64,000 bases of DNA from Paenibacillus sp. MAEPY2 (GCF_000499205.1 NZ_AWUK01000026.1:1-64000); one strand, 5' to 3'. Numbered from the stretch's first letter, positions 17,955-26,685 are shown. Numbers and translations: made by a program. Notes: a model not told the origin generated them from the letters alone.

Positions 17955-19337
17955 CTATAACACCTGCGTTCCTGAAATTCTCTGGCGTCGTACGGTCATC
18001 AAGATTAAAGATGCAGCTAATATCGTCAGGATGATTCCGAGCGTTTGGAAACCGATAAAACTGAAAGTATCTCCCATGACAATGCCAATCAACAATGACG
18101 ACAAAATAGTACCCAGATATCTCGATGTATTAAAAATACCCGATGCGACACCAATCATTTCTCCGGGTGTGCTCTTAAACAATGCCGCCTGCATACCGAC
18201 ACTGTTCAACCCGTTACTTATACCAAATACAGCTAGGGGCATGATTACATTCACAACCGGCGAAGCTTTATCCAATATCACAATCATGATGGACCCGAGC
18301 GTCATTAACACGGCAGAAACGATCAAGGCTGGTCGTGTCCCTGATTTGTCAATCCAGCGTCCTGCTAGAGGAGAGCTGATGAGTGAACATAAACCGAGGG
18401 TGAGCATGATTATTCCTGTATGAACTTCGTTGAGATGGCGAACCTGCTGCAAATAAGATGGTATGCCAAAAAACAGAGCGTAAAACAGAGTGTTAACCAG
18501 CATAAATTGTACATTTACCCATGTCATCTCGGGATGTTTGGCAAATACCCGAAGCGGAATAAAGGGGGACGCCGTTTTCCATTCATGCCGTATAAAAGTC
18601 GCTAATGCAATCAAACCGACTCCGCCTACCATAAGATGCCATGTTGAAAGATGTCCGGTTGAATTAACTGAAAGCAAGCTCATTAGCAGAGTTACCAAAG
18701 CGATTGTGAACAAAAGTATGCCTGGCGCATCAATCAGCAGGAACCATTTCCTGATGGAAAAGTCATGGTTGGATTTGAGTGCTCCATCTTTGGGAATCGT
18801 TTTCCAACCGATTATAAAGCTTGCGATTACCAATGGAATATTCACAAGGAAAATGCTTGGCCAGTCCCACCAGTGAATCAATACACCACCAATAAAAGGG
18901 CCTACCGCTGCTGCACCAGACAGAAACATTGCGAGGACTGACAAGGCGGCAGCCTGTTTCTCAGTAACATGGATTTTTACAATCGCCATGCCAACGGCTA
19001 CCATCATGCTTGTGCCAACAGATTGAATGATGCGGATTACGATGAGCCATGAAAAATTTGGAGATAACGGAGCTAACATGGAGGAAACGAAGGCAACAAC
19101 AAGACCAGTAAGGAATATCTTTCTGCGGCCGAACAGATCACTGCACTTGCCCATGACAGGTTGAGCCACAGCACTGGCAATGTAAAAGGAAAAAATGATC
19201 CACGAAACTGCTGTAACATCAAGTAGATATACTTGTTGAAGTCTTGCAATCGCTATAGATATCATGGAGGAATTTAACGGATTCAGCATGATTCCCAAGC
19301 CGACAGCTGACATTAACCATATATTTCGAGTGTTCAT
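17955..19337 (-). CDS. MFS transporter, DHA2-type multidrug exporter
   Basis: A 460-residue membrane protein with about 14 predicted helices. It has the early GIMLNPLNSSMISIA helix and the motif KCSDLFGRRKIFLTG after helix 2 (motif A), typical of drug:proton antiporters that export toxic organic compounds. The open frame reaches 19367, but ATG 19337 is preceded by GGAGGTG at seven bases and is the better start. It is divergent from the LysR gene at 19449 over about 110 bases, so that regulator probably controls it. The substrate is unknown. Confidence 0.87.
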   Translation of the reverse strand: MNTRNIWLMSAVGLGIMLNPLNSSMISIAIARLQQVYLLDVTAVSWIIFSFYIASAVAQPVMGKCSDLFGRRKIFLTGLVVAFVSSMLAPLSPNFSWLIVIRIIQSVGTSMMVAVGMAIVKIHVTEKQAAALSVLAMFLSGAAAVGPFIGGVLIHWWDWPSIFLVNIPLVIASFIIGWKTIPKDGALKSNHDFSIRKWFLLIDAPGILLFTIALVTLLMSLLSVNSTGHLSTWHLMVGGVGLIALATFIRHEWKTASPFIPLRVFAKHPEMTWVNVQFMLVNTLFYALFFGIPSYLQQVRHLNEVHTGIIMLTLGLCSLISSPLAGRWIDKSGTRPALIVSAVLMTLGSIMIVILDKASPVVNVIMPLAVFGISNGLNSVGMQAALFKSTPGEMIGVASGIFNTSRYLGTILSSLLIGIVMGDTFSFIGFQTLGIILTILAASLILMTVRRQRISGTQVL

Positions 19338-19448
19338 TATGTGTGCACCTCCTTCATCTGTTGTCATCTTAATGGAATTTCTTTATTTATTCCAACGCAT
19401 TTTATGTTATGATTTGATGAACTAAAAGGAATAAGAGAGTGGTGCGAA

Positions 19449-20339
19449 ATGGAGCTTCTTCAACTACGCTATTTTTTGACGTTAGCCCGGTGTGAACATG
19501 TTACGGAGGCAGCGGGTAAGTTGCATGTCACTCAATCTTCATTGAGTAAAACGATACAACGATTGGAGGATGACTTGGGAGCACCATTATTTGATCGATT
19601 GGGCAGAAAGCTGCGTTTAAACGAATTCGGAAGAACATTCCTTCGACGGACCGAAAAAGCCCTATTCGAATTAGAACAGGGAAAACAGGAAATAGCGGAT
19701 CTCTCCAACCCGGATCACGGCAAACTTCAGTTGGCGGTCACTACAGCAAGCACATTACCAGGGATCTTGCGGGAATTCCGCAAAAATAAGCCGAATGTTC
19801 AGTTTCATGTACAAATGGTTACTTTGGAAGACATGTCCACACTTCTTCATCGAGGCGAAATTGATTTTTGCCTGTCCTCCCCTCCAATCCAGGGTGATGA
19901 CATCGAATGTCAGATGCTGTTCTTGGACCCTATTGTCGTAGCTGTGCCTCTGGGTCATCGATATGCGGATCGAAGCAGCATAACATTAGCAGAACTTAAG
20001 GATGAGTCGTTTGTGGGGGTGAAAAAAGGATATGGTATTCGTGATCTGGTGGACTCCAAATGCCTGTCGGCCGGGTATGTACCGAAGTATGTTTACGAAG
20101 GAGATGAACCTGCAAGATTAACTGCACTTGTGGAAGCCGAGATTGGGCTTGCCTTTATACCAGGTACAGCAAGAAATCCACAGGAACGCATTGTATATCT
20201 TCCAATCGAGGATCAGAACCTTGTGCGGGAAATTGCTTTATTGTCGCTTAAAAACAGATATATCTCGAAAGCAGCTGTCGCGTTTCGCAGCGTTGTTATA
20301 GATTATTTTGGTGCAATGTACCAACCAATTTATGATTGA
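19449..20339 (+). CDS. LysR-family transcriptional regulator
   Basis: A 296-residue regulator. The N-terminal winged helix-turn-helix is of the LysR type (LLQLRYFLTLARCEHVTEAA, then TQSSLSKTIQRLEDDLGAPLF). The C-terminal effector domain begins near residue 90 (GKLQLAVTTASTLPGILREF). The sequence is close in style to the YwqM/CynR-like branch. It is divergently transcribed from the MFS exporter, the arrangement in which LysR proteins usually regulate their neighbour and themselves. It ends at a hairpin shared with the convergent gene downstream. Confidence 0.9.
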   Translation: MELLQLRYFLTLARCEHVTEAAGKLHVTQSSLSKTIQRLEDDLGAPLFDRLGRKLRLNEFGRTFLRRTEKALFELEQGKQEIADLSNPDHGKLQLAVTTASTLPGILREFRKNKPNVQFHVQMVTLEDMSTLLHRGEIDFCLSSPPIQGDDIECQMLFLDPIVVAVPLGHRYADRSSITLAELKDESFVGVKKGYGIRDLVDSKCLSAGYVPKYVYEGDEPARLTALVEAEIGLAFIPGTARNPQERIVYLPIEDQNLVREIALLSLKNRYISKAAVAFRSVVIDYFGAMYQPIYD

Positions 20340-20346
20340 CCATTGC

Positions 20347-20386
20347 AAAGACCCCGCTCATCATTGAATGTCTGAGCGAGGTCTTT
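20347..20386. terminator. Bidirectional terminator between lysR and the DUF1801 gene
   Basis: Arms AAAGACC(C)CGCTCA and TGAGCG(A)GGTCTTT form a long stem with one internal mismatch. TTTT follows on the plus strand. It serves the LysR gene and possibly the convergent gene ending at 20409. Confidence 0.8.
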
Positions 20387-20408
20387 TCTGATGTAGTATC
20401 CGCGATGC

Positions 20409-20783
20409 CTATTTCCGCCAAAAGGTTGAACAGTCTGCCTTTTCCGTAATATTGAATTCAATCATTTTCCCCAGTAATGAGAAATCAACCGGGCCATCCC
20501 ACCGAATACGAACCAATTCTTTGGTATGATCGTAGCCGGCCTTCACAATTTCATCGGAAAAATGATTAATGCCAGCCTTTTCAGGCGCCACAGCCAAATG
20601 ATGCTTCGATACACTAAAACCGATAATAAATGTGCCATGATCGGTAAACATGGGCTGATTCCACGCTATCTTTGGCACTAAATTTGGGTACTTCTTGGTA
20701 ATCCATTCTAGAACTTCTTCCGTTCGATCCCGATGTCCAAGGTTATCAATACGTGCTAAATATTCCGCAAAAACTTCCATCAT
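20409..20783 (-). CDS. DUF1801 / YdhG-type iron-chaperone-like protein
   Basis: A protein of about 124 residues resembling the small frataxin-like DUF1801 family (YdhG in Bacillus subtilis, proposed iron chaperone). Visible family features are KKYPNLVPKIAWNQPMF in the middle and a C-terminal IEFNITEKADCSTFWRK. The open frame extends to 20813, but ATG 20783 or the next ATG follows AGGAG at suitable spacing. A related-looking YdeI-type protein lies just upstream on the same strand, separated by a terminator hairpin. The iron-delivery role is a family inference and is not proven by visible residues. Confidence 0.7.
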   Translation of the reverse strand: MMEVFAEYLARIDNLGHRDRTEEVLEWITKKYPNLVPKIAWNQPMFTDHGTFIIGFSVSKHHLAVAPEKAGINHFSDEIVKAGYDHTKELVRIRWDGPVDFSLLGKMIEFNITEKADCSTFWRK

Positions 20784-20849
20784 ATCTTCTCCTAACCAAG
20801 ATTTATTTCGCATACTTCATCTCATATTATCATGAAAATGATTTTGAAA

Positions 20850-20879
20850 AACCCTTTGGCCTACATTCACCAAAGGGTT
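20850..20879 (-). terminator. Terminator of the YdeI-type gene
   Basis: Arms AACCCTTTGG and CCAAAGGGTT form a perfect ten-base-pair stem, with TTTTTC after it on the minus strand. It lies directly after the stop at 20888. Confidence 0.8.
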
Positions 20880-20887
20880 GAAGTACA

Positions 20888-21481
20888 TTAATCATTTAAA
20901 CCTTTTCCGTCCAGAATTTGCTGCGTATATTTCTCAACCCTTGAGACCCGGGTTTTGGATTGCTTGGGTTGGGAAAAATAAAACAGGTATGCTCGTTGAC
21001 GTCCAGGCGTCAGTGCTTCAAAAGCCTCTTTCAAAGCAGGATTTTCATCCAATTGATGTTGAAACTCTTCTGGAACATCATAATCTGTATGCTGTTTAAG
21101 AGTTACTTTCAAGCCGGCCTTTTCAACCTCAATAGCTTCTTGAATATACTCTTTCAAGATGTTTTCCATTTCAACGATCTGTTGAATATTGGTGAACCGA
21201 ATTTGCCGGGCGGACTGTACATTCTCTGTTTGTTGGACTAGAATGCCCTGCTTGTCCTTTAATAAGGCACCTTTGTGAAACAGCAGCGCACAATATTCTT
21301 TAAATCCATGAATGATCACGACGTTTTTATTCTCCAACGTGTAACAGGGATGCATCCACTTAAAGTCTTCGGTCAGACCGCAGTCAAGGATAATCTCTCT
21401 TAACTTTACCGATTCTTCCTTCCACTTCTTTGCTTTGTTTAAATATCCATCAACTTTGGGGTTTGTTTTATTCGTTGTCAT
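20888..21481 (-). CDS. YdeI/OmdA-family protein with DUF1801 domain
   Basis: A 197-residue soluble protein. The N-terminal part (about 15-110) has the DUF1801 pattern (LREIILDCGLTEDFKWMHPC and KEYCALLFHKGALL). The C-terminal part carries the bacteriocin-protection/OmdA pattern (DVPEEFQHQLDENPALKEAF, then LTPGRQRAYLFYFSQPKQSKTR). The family (YdeI in Bacillus subtilis) has been linked to resistance to antimicrobial peptides, but the mechanism is unknown. AAGGATGG precedes the ATG. The 240-base gap upstream (21482-21721) shows nothing recognisable apart from its promoter. Confidence 0.8.
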   Translation of the reverse strand: MTTNKTNPKVDGYLNKAKKWKEESVKLREIILDCGLTEDFKWMHPCYTLENKNVVIIHGFKEYCALLFHKGALLKDKQGILVQQTENVQSARQIRFTNIQQIVEMENILKEYIQEAIEVEKAGLKVTLKQHTDYDVPEEFQHQLDENPALKEAFEALTPGRQRAYLFYFSQPKQSKTRVSRVEKYTQQILDGKGLND

Positions 21482-21721
21482 CAGGGACCATCCTTCATCA
21501 TTCTAATCATATGGCGACAAACGCATCCAGCGAATGGTTATTCTCGTTCGTAACGTGCTCTCTACATATGATTGCCAAGAAAAAGCCGTTCATTTCATTC
21601 AACACCATGTAGCGTCGCTTAAATATTATGACACCATTTGCTGTCTGGTCAAGACTAGCTGTGATTCAGCTTATATACAAAGTGTCCTTTTCCCACCGCA
21701 TGGCGCCAAGCCCTGAGCTCT

Positions 21722-22348
21722 CTAGGCTTTTGCATATTGCAAAATTGCGGTTGCTGCACGAATTCGCAGGTCTTCTTCTTCACTCTGCAATGCCTTTTTT
21801 AGAACATGGAGTGCTTCTTGAATTGTGTCTTCAACTACCCTAACTGAAGAATGATTTTCTCCTGCAGTCGTTGCAGAGGGGATTGAAATCCAGGGGTCCA
21901 ATTGCGCCTGAGTAATTGCATGTTCGAATTTCGCAATGATTGAATCATGACTAACTAGTGCCAATACTTTATCATTTAACTCTGATAAGGGAAGACGACC
22001 TAGCCAGGTAACTCCTCTTCGGTGGCATATGTATTCCTCTCCGGTACCATTGGAATCATCGTAAAAATAATCGCCCAAATCTCCAACGTAAGCCCATTCA
22101 TCATCGTTTACCAAGACGTAGTCTCCATCCTGCATGATATACACAAAAGTATGGAGAGTTTCCAGGACATCACTAAGTTTCGTCTCTCCTATCCTATAGT
22201 GTTGAACCAGTTGCTCTTTCCATTCTTCTGCAGGCTTATGCTCCAAATCTCCTGTTGCAGGCCAACCAATGCCGATAAAGTTATTCTCCAGAAACGAAGC
22301 ATTCCAGTCGATCTCTTGCAGTATGGATTGTATATGAAACAGATTCAT
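21722..22348 (-). CDS. Unassigned protein with possible EVE/PUA-like domain
   Basis: A 208-residue cytoplasmic protein with no named family that I recognise. The N-terminal 145 residues have an ordered pattern: NFIGIGWPATGDL, then a helix, then FVYIMQDGDYVLVNDDEWAYVG, a YFYDD strand, and CHRRGVTWLGRLPLSEL. This alternation of GW, GD, YVG and RxVxWL resembles EVE/PUA-like folds, some of which read modified bases in nucleic acids. The tail (about 160-208) is helical and charged (EALHVLKKALQSEEEDLRIRAATAIL). GGGAGGAACCCC precedes the ATG. It is a single gene, divergent from the BlaI-like gene. The domain call is pattern-based only. Confidence 0.55.
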   Translation of the reverse strand: MNLFHIQSILQEIDWNASFLENNFIGIGWPATGDLEHKPAEEWKEQLVQHYRIGETKLSDVLETLHTFVYIMQDGDYVLVNDDEWAYVGDLGDYFYDDSNGTGEEYICHRRGVTWLGRLPLSELNDKVLALVSHDSIIAKFEHAITQAQLDPWISIPSATTAGENHSSVRVVEDTIQEALHVLKKALQSEEEDLRIRAATAILQYAKA

Positions 22349-22537
22349 GGGGTTCCTCCCTATTGTGATTTCAGGATGTATGCCTAAGTATATACTCCAG
22401 ACATTCGTCTCTGCATTAAAATAAATCGCTGATTGAGCTTACTATGTACACTGATACTCCCCTGACCGTACAACCTTCCGATCGATATTTATAGCTATTA
22501 CAATCCATCATCTGTTGCTCCTCAACATTTTCGACAC

Positions 22538-22590
22538 TTGACCATCTACTACGTGATGTAGTAAATTGGTCGTACTACGTAGTGTAGTAA
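22538..22590 (+). promoter_or_regulatory. Promoter with two BlaI-type operators
   Basis: Two 17-base dyads, TACTAC-N5-GTAGTA, lie at 22547-22563 and 22573-22589, with starts 26 bases apart. A possible -35 TTGACC (22538-22543) precedes the first dyad, which then falls between -35 and -10. This is the arrangement expected for a BlaI/MecI-type repressor controlling its own operon. The rest of 22349-22633 shows nothing else. Confidence 0.75.
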
Positions 22591-22633
22591 TACCATTCGT
22601 TATGGACGCATAGCGATGTAAGGAGTGTTCACC

Positions 22634-23008
22634 GTGAACCAACTTCAAAAATTATCAGATACTGAAATGGAGCTGATGGAAGTCATCTGGGAGTGTGAGC
22701 CACCTGTCACCTCCACCGAACTATTGCACATGTTTTCTGAAAGAGGTAAAGCATGGAAAGCACAAACGATCTCCACGTTTCTTTCTCGGCTGGTAGACAA
22801 AGGGGCGCTAACAGCTACAAGGCATGGACGTACCAATAAGTATGTCCCCCGTATTTCCCCCGAAGATTACAAGCTGTTGGAGACACAACAAGTCCTGGAT
22901 GGATTATATCAAGGCTCGGTAAAAAATTTGATTTCAGCTTTGTATGATGGCGACAAGCTCTCTGACCAAGATATTGCAGAGCTGAGACAATGGTTTTCGG
23001 AAAAGTAG
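22634..23008 (+). CDS. BlaI/MecI/CopY-family repressor
   Basis: A 124-residue winged-helix repressor. The start NQLQKLSDTEMELMEVIWE and the recognition helix KAWKAQTISTFLSRLVDKGAL fit the Penicillinase_R family. The C-terminal half (KLLETQQVLDGLYQGSVKNLI) is the dimerisation region that is cleaved when a partner BlaR1-type protease is activated. GTG 22634 is eight bases after AGGAG; the earlier GTG at 22625 overlaps it. It is followed after nine bases by its M56 partner, and two matching operators lie upstream. What it controls beyond its own operon is unknown, as no beta-lactamase gene is adjacent. Confidence 0.88.
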   Translation: MNQLQKLSDTEMELMEVIWECEPPVTSTELLHMFSERGKAWKAQTISTFLSRLVDKGALTATRHGRTNKYVPRISPEDYKLLETQQVLDGLYQGSVKNLISALYDGDKLSDQDIAELRQWFSEK

Positions 23009-23017
23009 GTGTAGTCT

Positions 23018-24370
23018 ATGAATACCCTTCTTGTATTACTGTCTACTCTAACTGTTGCCGGAAGTGTCATCGTTGCTTTCATTTTGTCATTAAGCCTTGT
23101 TCCCTTTCAAGTCTTCCCTGCAAAATGGCGTTTTGGAATTGGGAAAATGGCTTTAGGTCTATATCTATTGCCCGTCTTTCTTGTTTTTAACTGGATTTTT
23201 TCATTATTCACATCTAGTACTACAGTAAACGAGGCACCCTTAAAGGTTGATCATGTATTGCCTGGAGCATTAAATCCGGCTCCTGCCATTCAGGTACAGA
23301 CCATTTCGGCAAACGTTGCTCTCGCTTTTATATGCTTATGGGTAATCGGAGCCATAGCTTTTATAGCATGGCAAATCTATTGTTATCGCAGGTTTCTCAA
23401 GAAATTAAAACTTACGCGAACCACTGTTCCGAATAACAGTGAAGTGGCTATGCTGCTCCCGGTAATCAAGGGCAATCTGGGTCTCAAGAGCGAGGTTAGG
23501 CTTGCTTACAGCGCTATGATTCGCAGTCCTTTTCTAATCGGGCTGAGAAAACCTACTATTTATCTGCCTGCGAAGAATTCTACAAATGTGGATATCGGTA
23601 TGGTGTTCCATCATGAACTGATCCACCTGAAAAGGAAAGACCTATGGATCAAGGCGCTCATATTAATAGCTCGTGCATTGCATTGGTTCAATCCATTGGT
23701 TCATATGCTTTCCAAAGATATTCACACATGGAGTGAACTGTCCTGCGACGAAGAAGTTGTAAAGGGAATGTCCTATGCGGATCGTAAACGCTATGGAGAA
23801 ACAATTCTTAACGTAGTGGCCGGATCAAGGAGTTTACCTTTACAATTCTGCTCCTCTTTATCCGGGGATGGGAAACAACTAAAAAGGAGATTAACTATGA
23901 TGCTTAACGTAAAGAATGTGAAAAAGAAAACCTTTGTTATAGCGATATCAACACTATTTCTAGTAACTGCAATTACTACGGTGTCAACGGCTTGGGCTTC
24001 CAGCAATACTCCCAGGGTGGTTGCGAGTGAGGAAGCTTCCCAGGTAACACGTCCATCACAACAAGCGGCTGCCCGTGAAGAGGTTCCTGTAGTAACACGT
24101 TCATCGGAACAGGCGGTGGTCCGCGAAGAAACTCCTGTGGTAACTCGTTCGGCAGCACAAGCGGCAGTGCGCGAAGAAACTTCTGTGGTAGCACGTCCGT
24201 CGGCACAAAGGACTGCTCGTGAAGAAACTCCTGTAGTAACACGACCATCGGCACAGGCGGTGGCCCGTGCGGAATCTTCTGTGGTGTCACGTCCATCGGA
24301 GCAAACAGAGGTCCGTGAGGAACCTTCTGTAGTCCGTAGTCCAGCGACAGAAGCTTCTAATAGACATTAA
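23018..24370 (+). CDS. BlaR1-like M56 peptidase with repeat tail instead of a sensor domain
   Basis: A 450-residue membrane metallopeptidase. Hydrophobic segments lie near residues 5-27, 44-66, 97-119 and 306-328. The cytoplasmic zinc motif HHELIH (H199, E200, H203) and the later SELSCDEEVV are standard for BlaR1/MecR1 proteins, which cut the BlaI repressor. After the last helix, a classical BlaR1 has about 250 residues of penicillin-binding sensor. Here there are only about 114 residues, made of seven 16-residue repeats of the form REETPVVTRPSAQAVA. The tail should face outward and be disordered. The signal it senses is therefore probably not a covalently bound beta-lactam. It is co-transcribed with the repressor gene. 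Confidence 0.85.
   Translation: MNTLLVLLSTLTVAGSVIVAFILSLSLVPFQVFPAKWRFGIGKMALGLYLLPVFLVFNWIFSLFTSSTTVNEAPLKVDHVLPGALNPAPAIQVQTISANVALAFICLWVIGAIAFIAWQIYCYRRFLKKLKLTRTTVPNNSEVAMLLPVIKGNLGLKSEVRLAYSAMIRSPFLIGLRKPTIYLPAKNSTNVDIGMVFHHELIHLKRKDLWIKALILIARALHWFNPLVHMLSKDIHTWSELSCDEEVVKGMSYADRKRYGETILNVVAGSRSLPLQFCSSLSGDGKQLKRRLTMMLNVKNVKKKTFVIAISTLFLVTAITTVSTAWASSNTPRVVASEEASQVTRPSQQAAAREEVPVVTRSSEQAVVREETPVVTRSAAQAAVREETSVVARPSAQRTAREETPVVTRPSAQAVARAESSVVSRPSEQTEVREEPSVVRSPATEASNRH
24026..24361 (+). repeat. Seven tandem 48-bp coding repeats
   Basis: Codons 337-448 of the M56 gene form seven in-frame units of 16 residues. The consensus is REE(T/V)PVV(T/A)R(P/S)S(A/E)Q(A)(V/A)(A/V). The first unit starts SEEASQVTR and the last ends SPATEASN. 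The units have diverged, so the array is not a very recent expansion. Confidence 0.9.
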
Positions 24371-24418
24371 AATCATTTTCCACCGAATTGCAAATAACTA
24401 GGCATTGTATACAAAATT

Positions 24419-24457
24419 GAAGCAGCCTTCGTTCAACAATTAAACGAAGGCTGCTTC
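24419..24457. terminator. Terminator of the BlaI-BlaR1-like operon
   Basis: A perfect 15-base-pair stem (24419-24433 with 24443-24457) surrounds a nine-base loop. A T-rich stretch follows on the plus strand. It lies about 50 bases after the stop of the M56 gene and before the convergent GH16 gene. Confidence 0.8.
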
Positions 24458-24568
24458 ATTATTTTAAGAAGAGAGATACTATTTGAATTGAATGGCTTCC
24501 CTTCTCAAACAGTAACAGTTATGGTGAATGACCTATACACCACCGCAATCGTGGAGACGTCTGTCTTA

Positions 24569-26620
24569 TTACTGTGTTTTATACACACGTACATAATCCA
24601 CTTGCATCGTTGCCGGGATATCGGACGCGTTCGGAGTACGGCCGCCGTCGAAGTTCCCGCCGATTGCCAAGTTCATAATAAGATAGAACGGCTCATCGAA
24701 AGGTGCGTTCGGATTATTCGGTGCAGCTGCGGAATACCACTGTTGGTTGGTGACTTTATAGAAAAACTTGCCGTCGACATACCATTTAATGCTGTCCTCT
24801 TCCCATACTACCGAGTATACATGATAATCATTGGCAAAAGTTTGGCCTTCTGGGAAGTGATAATCGCCGCCCGAAGACTGGTTCACAGGCCATTGTCCAC
24901 CAAAATGTACGGTACCGCTTACAGAGCCAGGCAGACGTCCTCTCGCTTCCATGACATCGATTTCACCCGATGCTGCCCATGTGCCATATACAGAATCTTT
25001 AGGAAGCATCCATAGTGCCGGCCAAACTCCATCGCCCGTAGGCAGCTTGGCACGAAAATCTACTCTGCCGTACTTCAAGGAGAGCTTATCCTTGGTGTTA
25101 ATCTTACCGGAGGAATACTGTGCATACCGATTCGGATCCTGCGGGAAAGATTTGCTGTCGTTCATGGCTTTGATATTCAGCTTTCCGTCCTGTACAAATA
25201 CATTTTGGGTGCTGTTCGTGTAATGCTGCAGTTCTGCGTTGCCCCAACCCCAGGTAGCAGGATCGTTATTGAGATAATAGCCTGTTTCATAGTTCCATTT
25301 ACTTGTATCGAGCGTAGTTCCGGTGAATTCATCCTGCCAGATGAGATTCATACCCGAGATAGCCGGGTCGGTTGGTGTTCCGATGGAGATATCCTCTTGA
25401 TCCGATACATCCGGGCGAGGAGCATTTGGATTACCGATGAAGGTATAGTTCACGAAGTTGTTGCCGATATTTCCACCCACCTGTCCGTTCAACGGATAGC
25501 CGATACGGATTTGCATATTTTCCTGGATTGGCTGGAACCAAAGGCCATAGATATAATCAGCCCAGTATCCCCACTGATTGGCATCAGACATATTGTTGTA
25601 GCCATTACCGGAGTATGCAAATTTGCTCTGACTGGAGTTGCTCAAATCCACCCATTGACCATTAATGTTAATCTGGTATACGAAATTGCCCAGTTCCTTG
25701 GCTATTGCCGCACCCCCGTCAATTTTGGGAAGCGGTAACCCAATGGAACCATTTGCATCTGCTGTAAAAGTTGTTCCTTCGTATGGCGTAATGACATATG
25801 AATTTCTTGTCGGTTCATTAAAGGTAATTGTATAAATGAGGTTAGTCGAAGAAGTCTTCGATTCCAATTTGACATTGATCGACTCCGTTACGGTAAACCA
25901 GTATCCGCCCCCACCATCGGTGAATTGGCCGAAGTTGTGATCATAGATCCAGCCACTGGCTGCGTTATTGTCAATATCAATCCATGTGCTGCTGTTTACA
26001 GGTTTTACATACACCTTCAGATCATCAGCTACGGCTTCATAGGTTACCGCAGAATCATTGTTGAACGTTGGATATGTAAAGCCTGCACCACCTGTGAAAC
26101 TTGCTGTAATCTGCGGCCCTTGTGTTGGGTTCATAGCCGTAATGGTTGTTTTGTTAATGTTTTGGAATACAAGTTGATATTCTAGCTTAACACCATTGTT
26201 GGCTTTGGAGTACAGTTGAATTTCGGTTGTTGCAGAAAGCGTGAACCAATAGCCATTGAAGCCGCCATCGCTCCAGTGCCCCCAGTTTTGGTTATAGATA
26301 TAACCACCTGCCTGGTCAATATCAACCCAGTTGTTACCCACTTTCACATTGACACCCACGTCACTGTATACATCGTTCCACGTAGCGGAGCCTCCATTGA
26401 ACTTAGGCATAACAAATCCGTAGCTAGCTTTGCCAACTCCAGATTTTGAAATAACAGGTCCATCTGCTGGTGAAAAGTACTCCATTGAAGTAACTGTGGT
26501 TCCAGCTGCTTGAACTTTCGAAGTTGGCAAAATGCCAACACTAGCCAGCATCACAACCACTAAGAATAAACCAAATACCTTCTTCATCAACCGTTTCTCC
26601 GCAAAGTGAGATGGTTTCAT
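24569..26620 (-). CDS. Secreted GH16 endo-beta-1,3(4)-glucanase with three N-terminal modules
   Basis: A 683-residue secreted enzyme. A signal peptide ends near KVQAAG (about residue 39). Three related beta-rich modules follow (about 40-155, 156-265 and 266-390), each with a WVDID-type turn, a Y-rich strand and a GYWFT- or GLWF-type strand. A linker leads to the GH16 catalytic domain (about 425-683). The catalytic motif GEIDVMEARG supplies E553, D555 and E558, the active-site pattern of laminarinases and lichenases. The modules resemble beta-1,3-glucan-binding domains of Paenibacillus glucanases. ATG 26620 follows AAGGAGGG by six bases. It lies downstream of the two-component genes with about 200 bases between, so it probably has its own promoter. 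Confidence 0.9.
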   Translation of the reverse strand: MKPSHFAEKRLMKKVFGLFLVVVMLASVGILPTSKVQAAGTTVTSMEYFSPADGPVISKSGVGKASYGFVMPKFNGGSATWNDVYSDVGVNVKVGNNWVDIDQAGGYIYNQNWGHWSDGGFNGYWFTLSATTEIQLYSKANNGVKLEYQLVFQNINKTTITAMNPTQGPQITASFTGGAGFTYPTFNNDSAVTYEAVADDLKVYVKPVNSSTWIDIDNNAASGWIYDHNFGQFTDGGGGYWFTVTESINVKLESKTSSTNLIYTITFNEPTRNSYVITPYEGTTFTADANGSIGLPLPKIDGGAAIAKELGNFVYQININGQWVDLSNSSQSKFAYSGNGYNNMSDANQWGYWADYIYGLWFQPIQENMQIRIGYPLNGQVGGNIGNNFVNYTFIGNPNAPRPDVSDQEDISIGTPTDPAISGMNLIWQDEFTGTTLDTSKWNYETGYYLNNDPATWGWGNAELQHYTNSTQNVFVQDGKLNIKAMNDSKSFPQDPNRYAQYSSGKINTKDKLSLKYGRVDFRAKLPTGDGVWPALWMLPKDSVYGTWAASGEIDVMEARGRLPGSVSGTVHFGGQWPVNQSSGGDYHFPEGQTFANDYHVYSVVWEEDSIKWYVDGKFFYKVTNQQWYSAAAPNNPNAPFDEPFYLIMNLAIGGNFDGGRTPNASDIPATMQVDYVRVYKTQ

Positions 26621-26671
26621 AATTGCCCTCCTTTGATAGAATCATAGTTTCTCCCAATCTATGCGTATAAA

Positions 26672-26685
26672 GGAAATCGCTTACA
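26672..26685 (-). promoter_or_regulatory. Possible CcpA (cre) site upstream of the GH16 gene
   Basis: On the minus strand the sequence is TGTAAGCGATTTCC, which matches the cre consensus TGWAARCGYTWNCW at 12 of 14 positions. It lies 52-65 bases upstream of the GH16 start. Carbon catabolite repression of a secreted glucanase would be usual. This is a consensus match only. Confidence 0.4.

Noticed and set aside
24026..24361. Regular 48-bp repeats considered as a CRISPR array
   Set aside because: The units are contiguous without spacers, diverged, and stay in the reading frame of the M56 protease gene.
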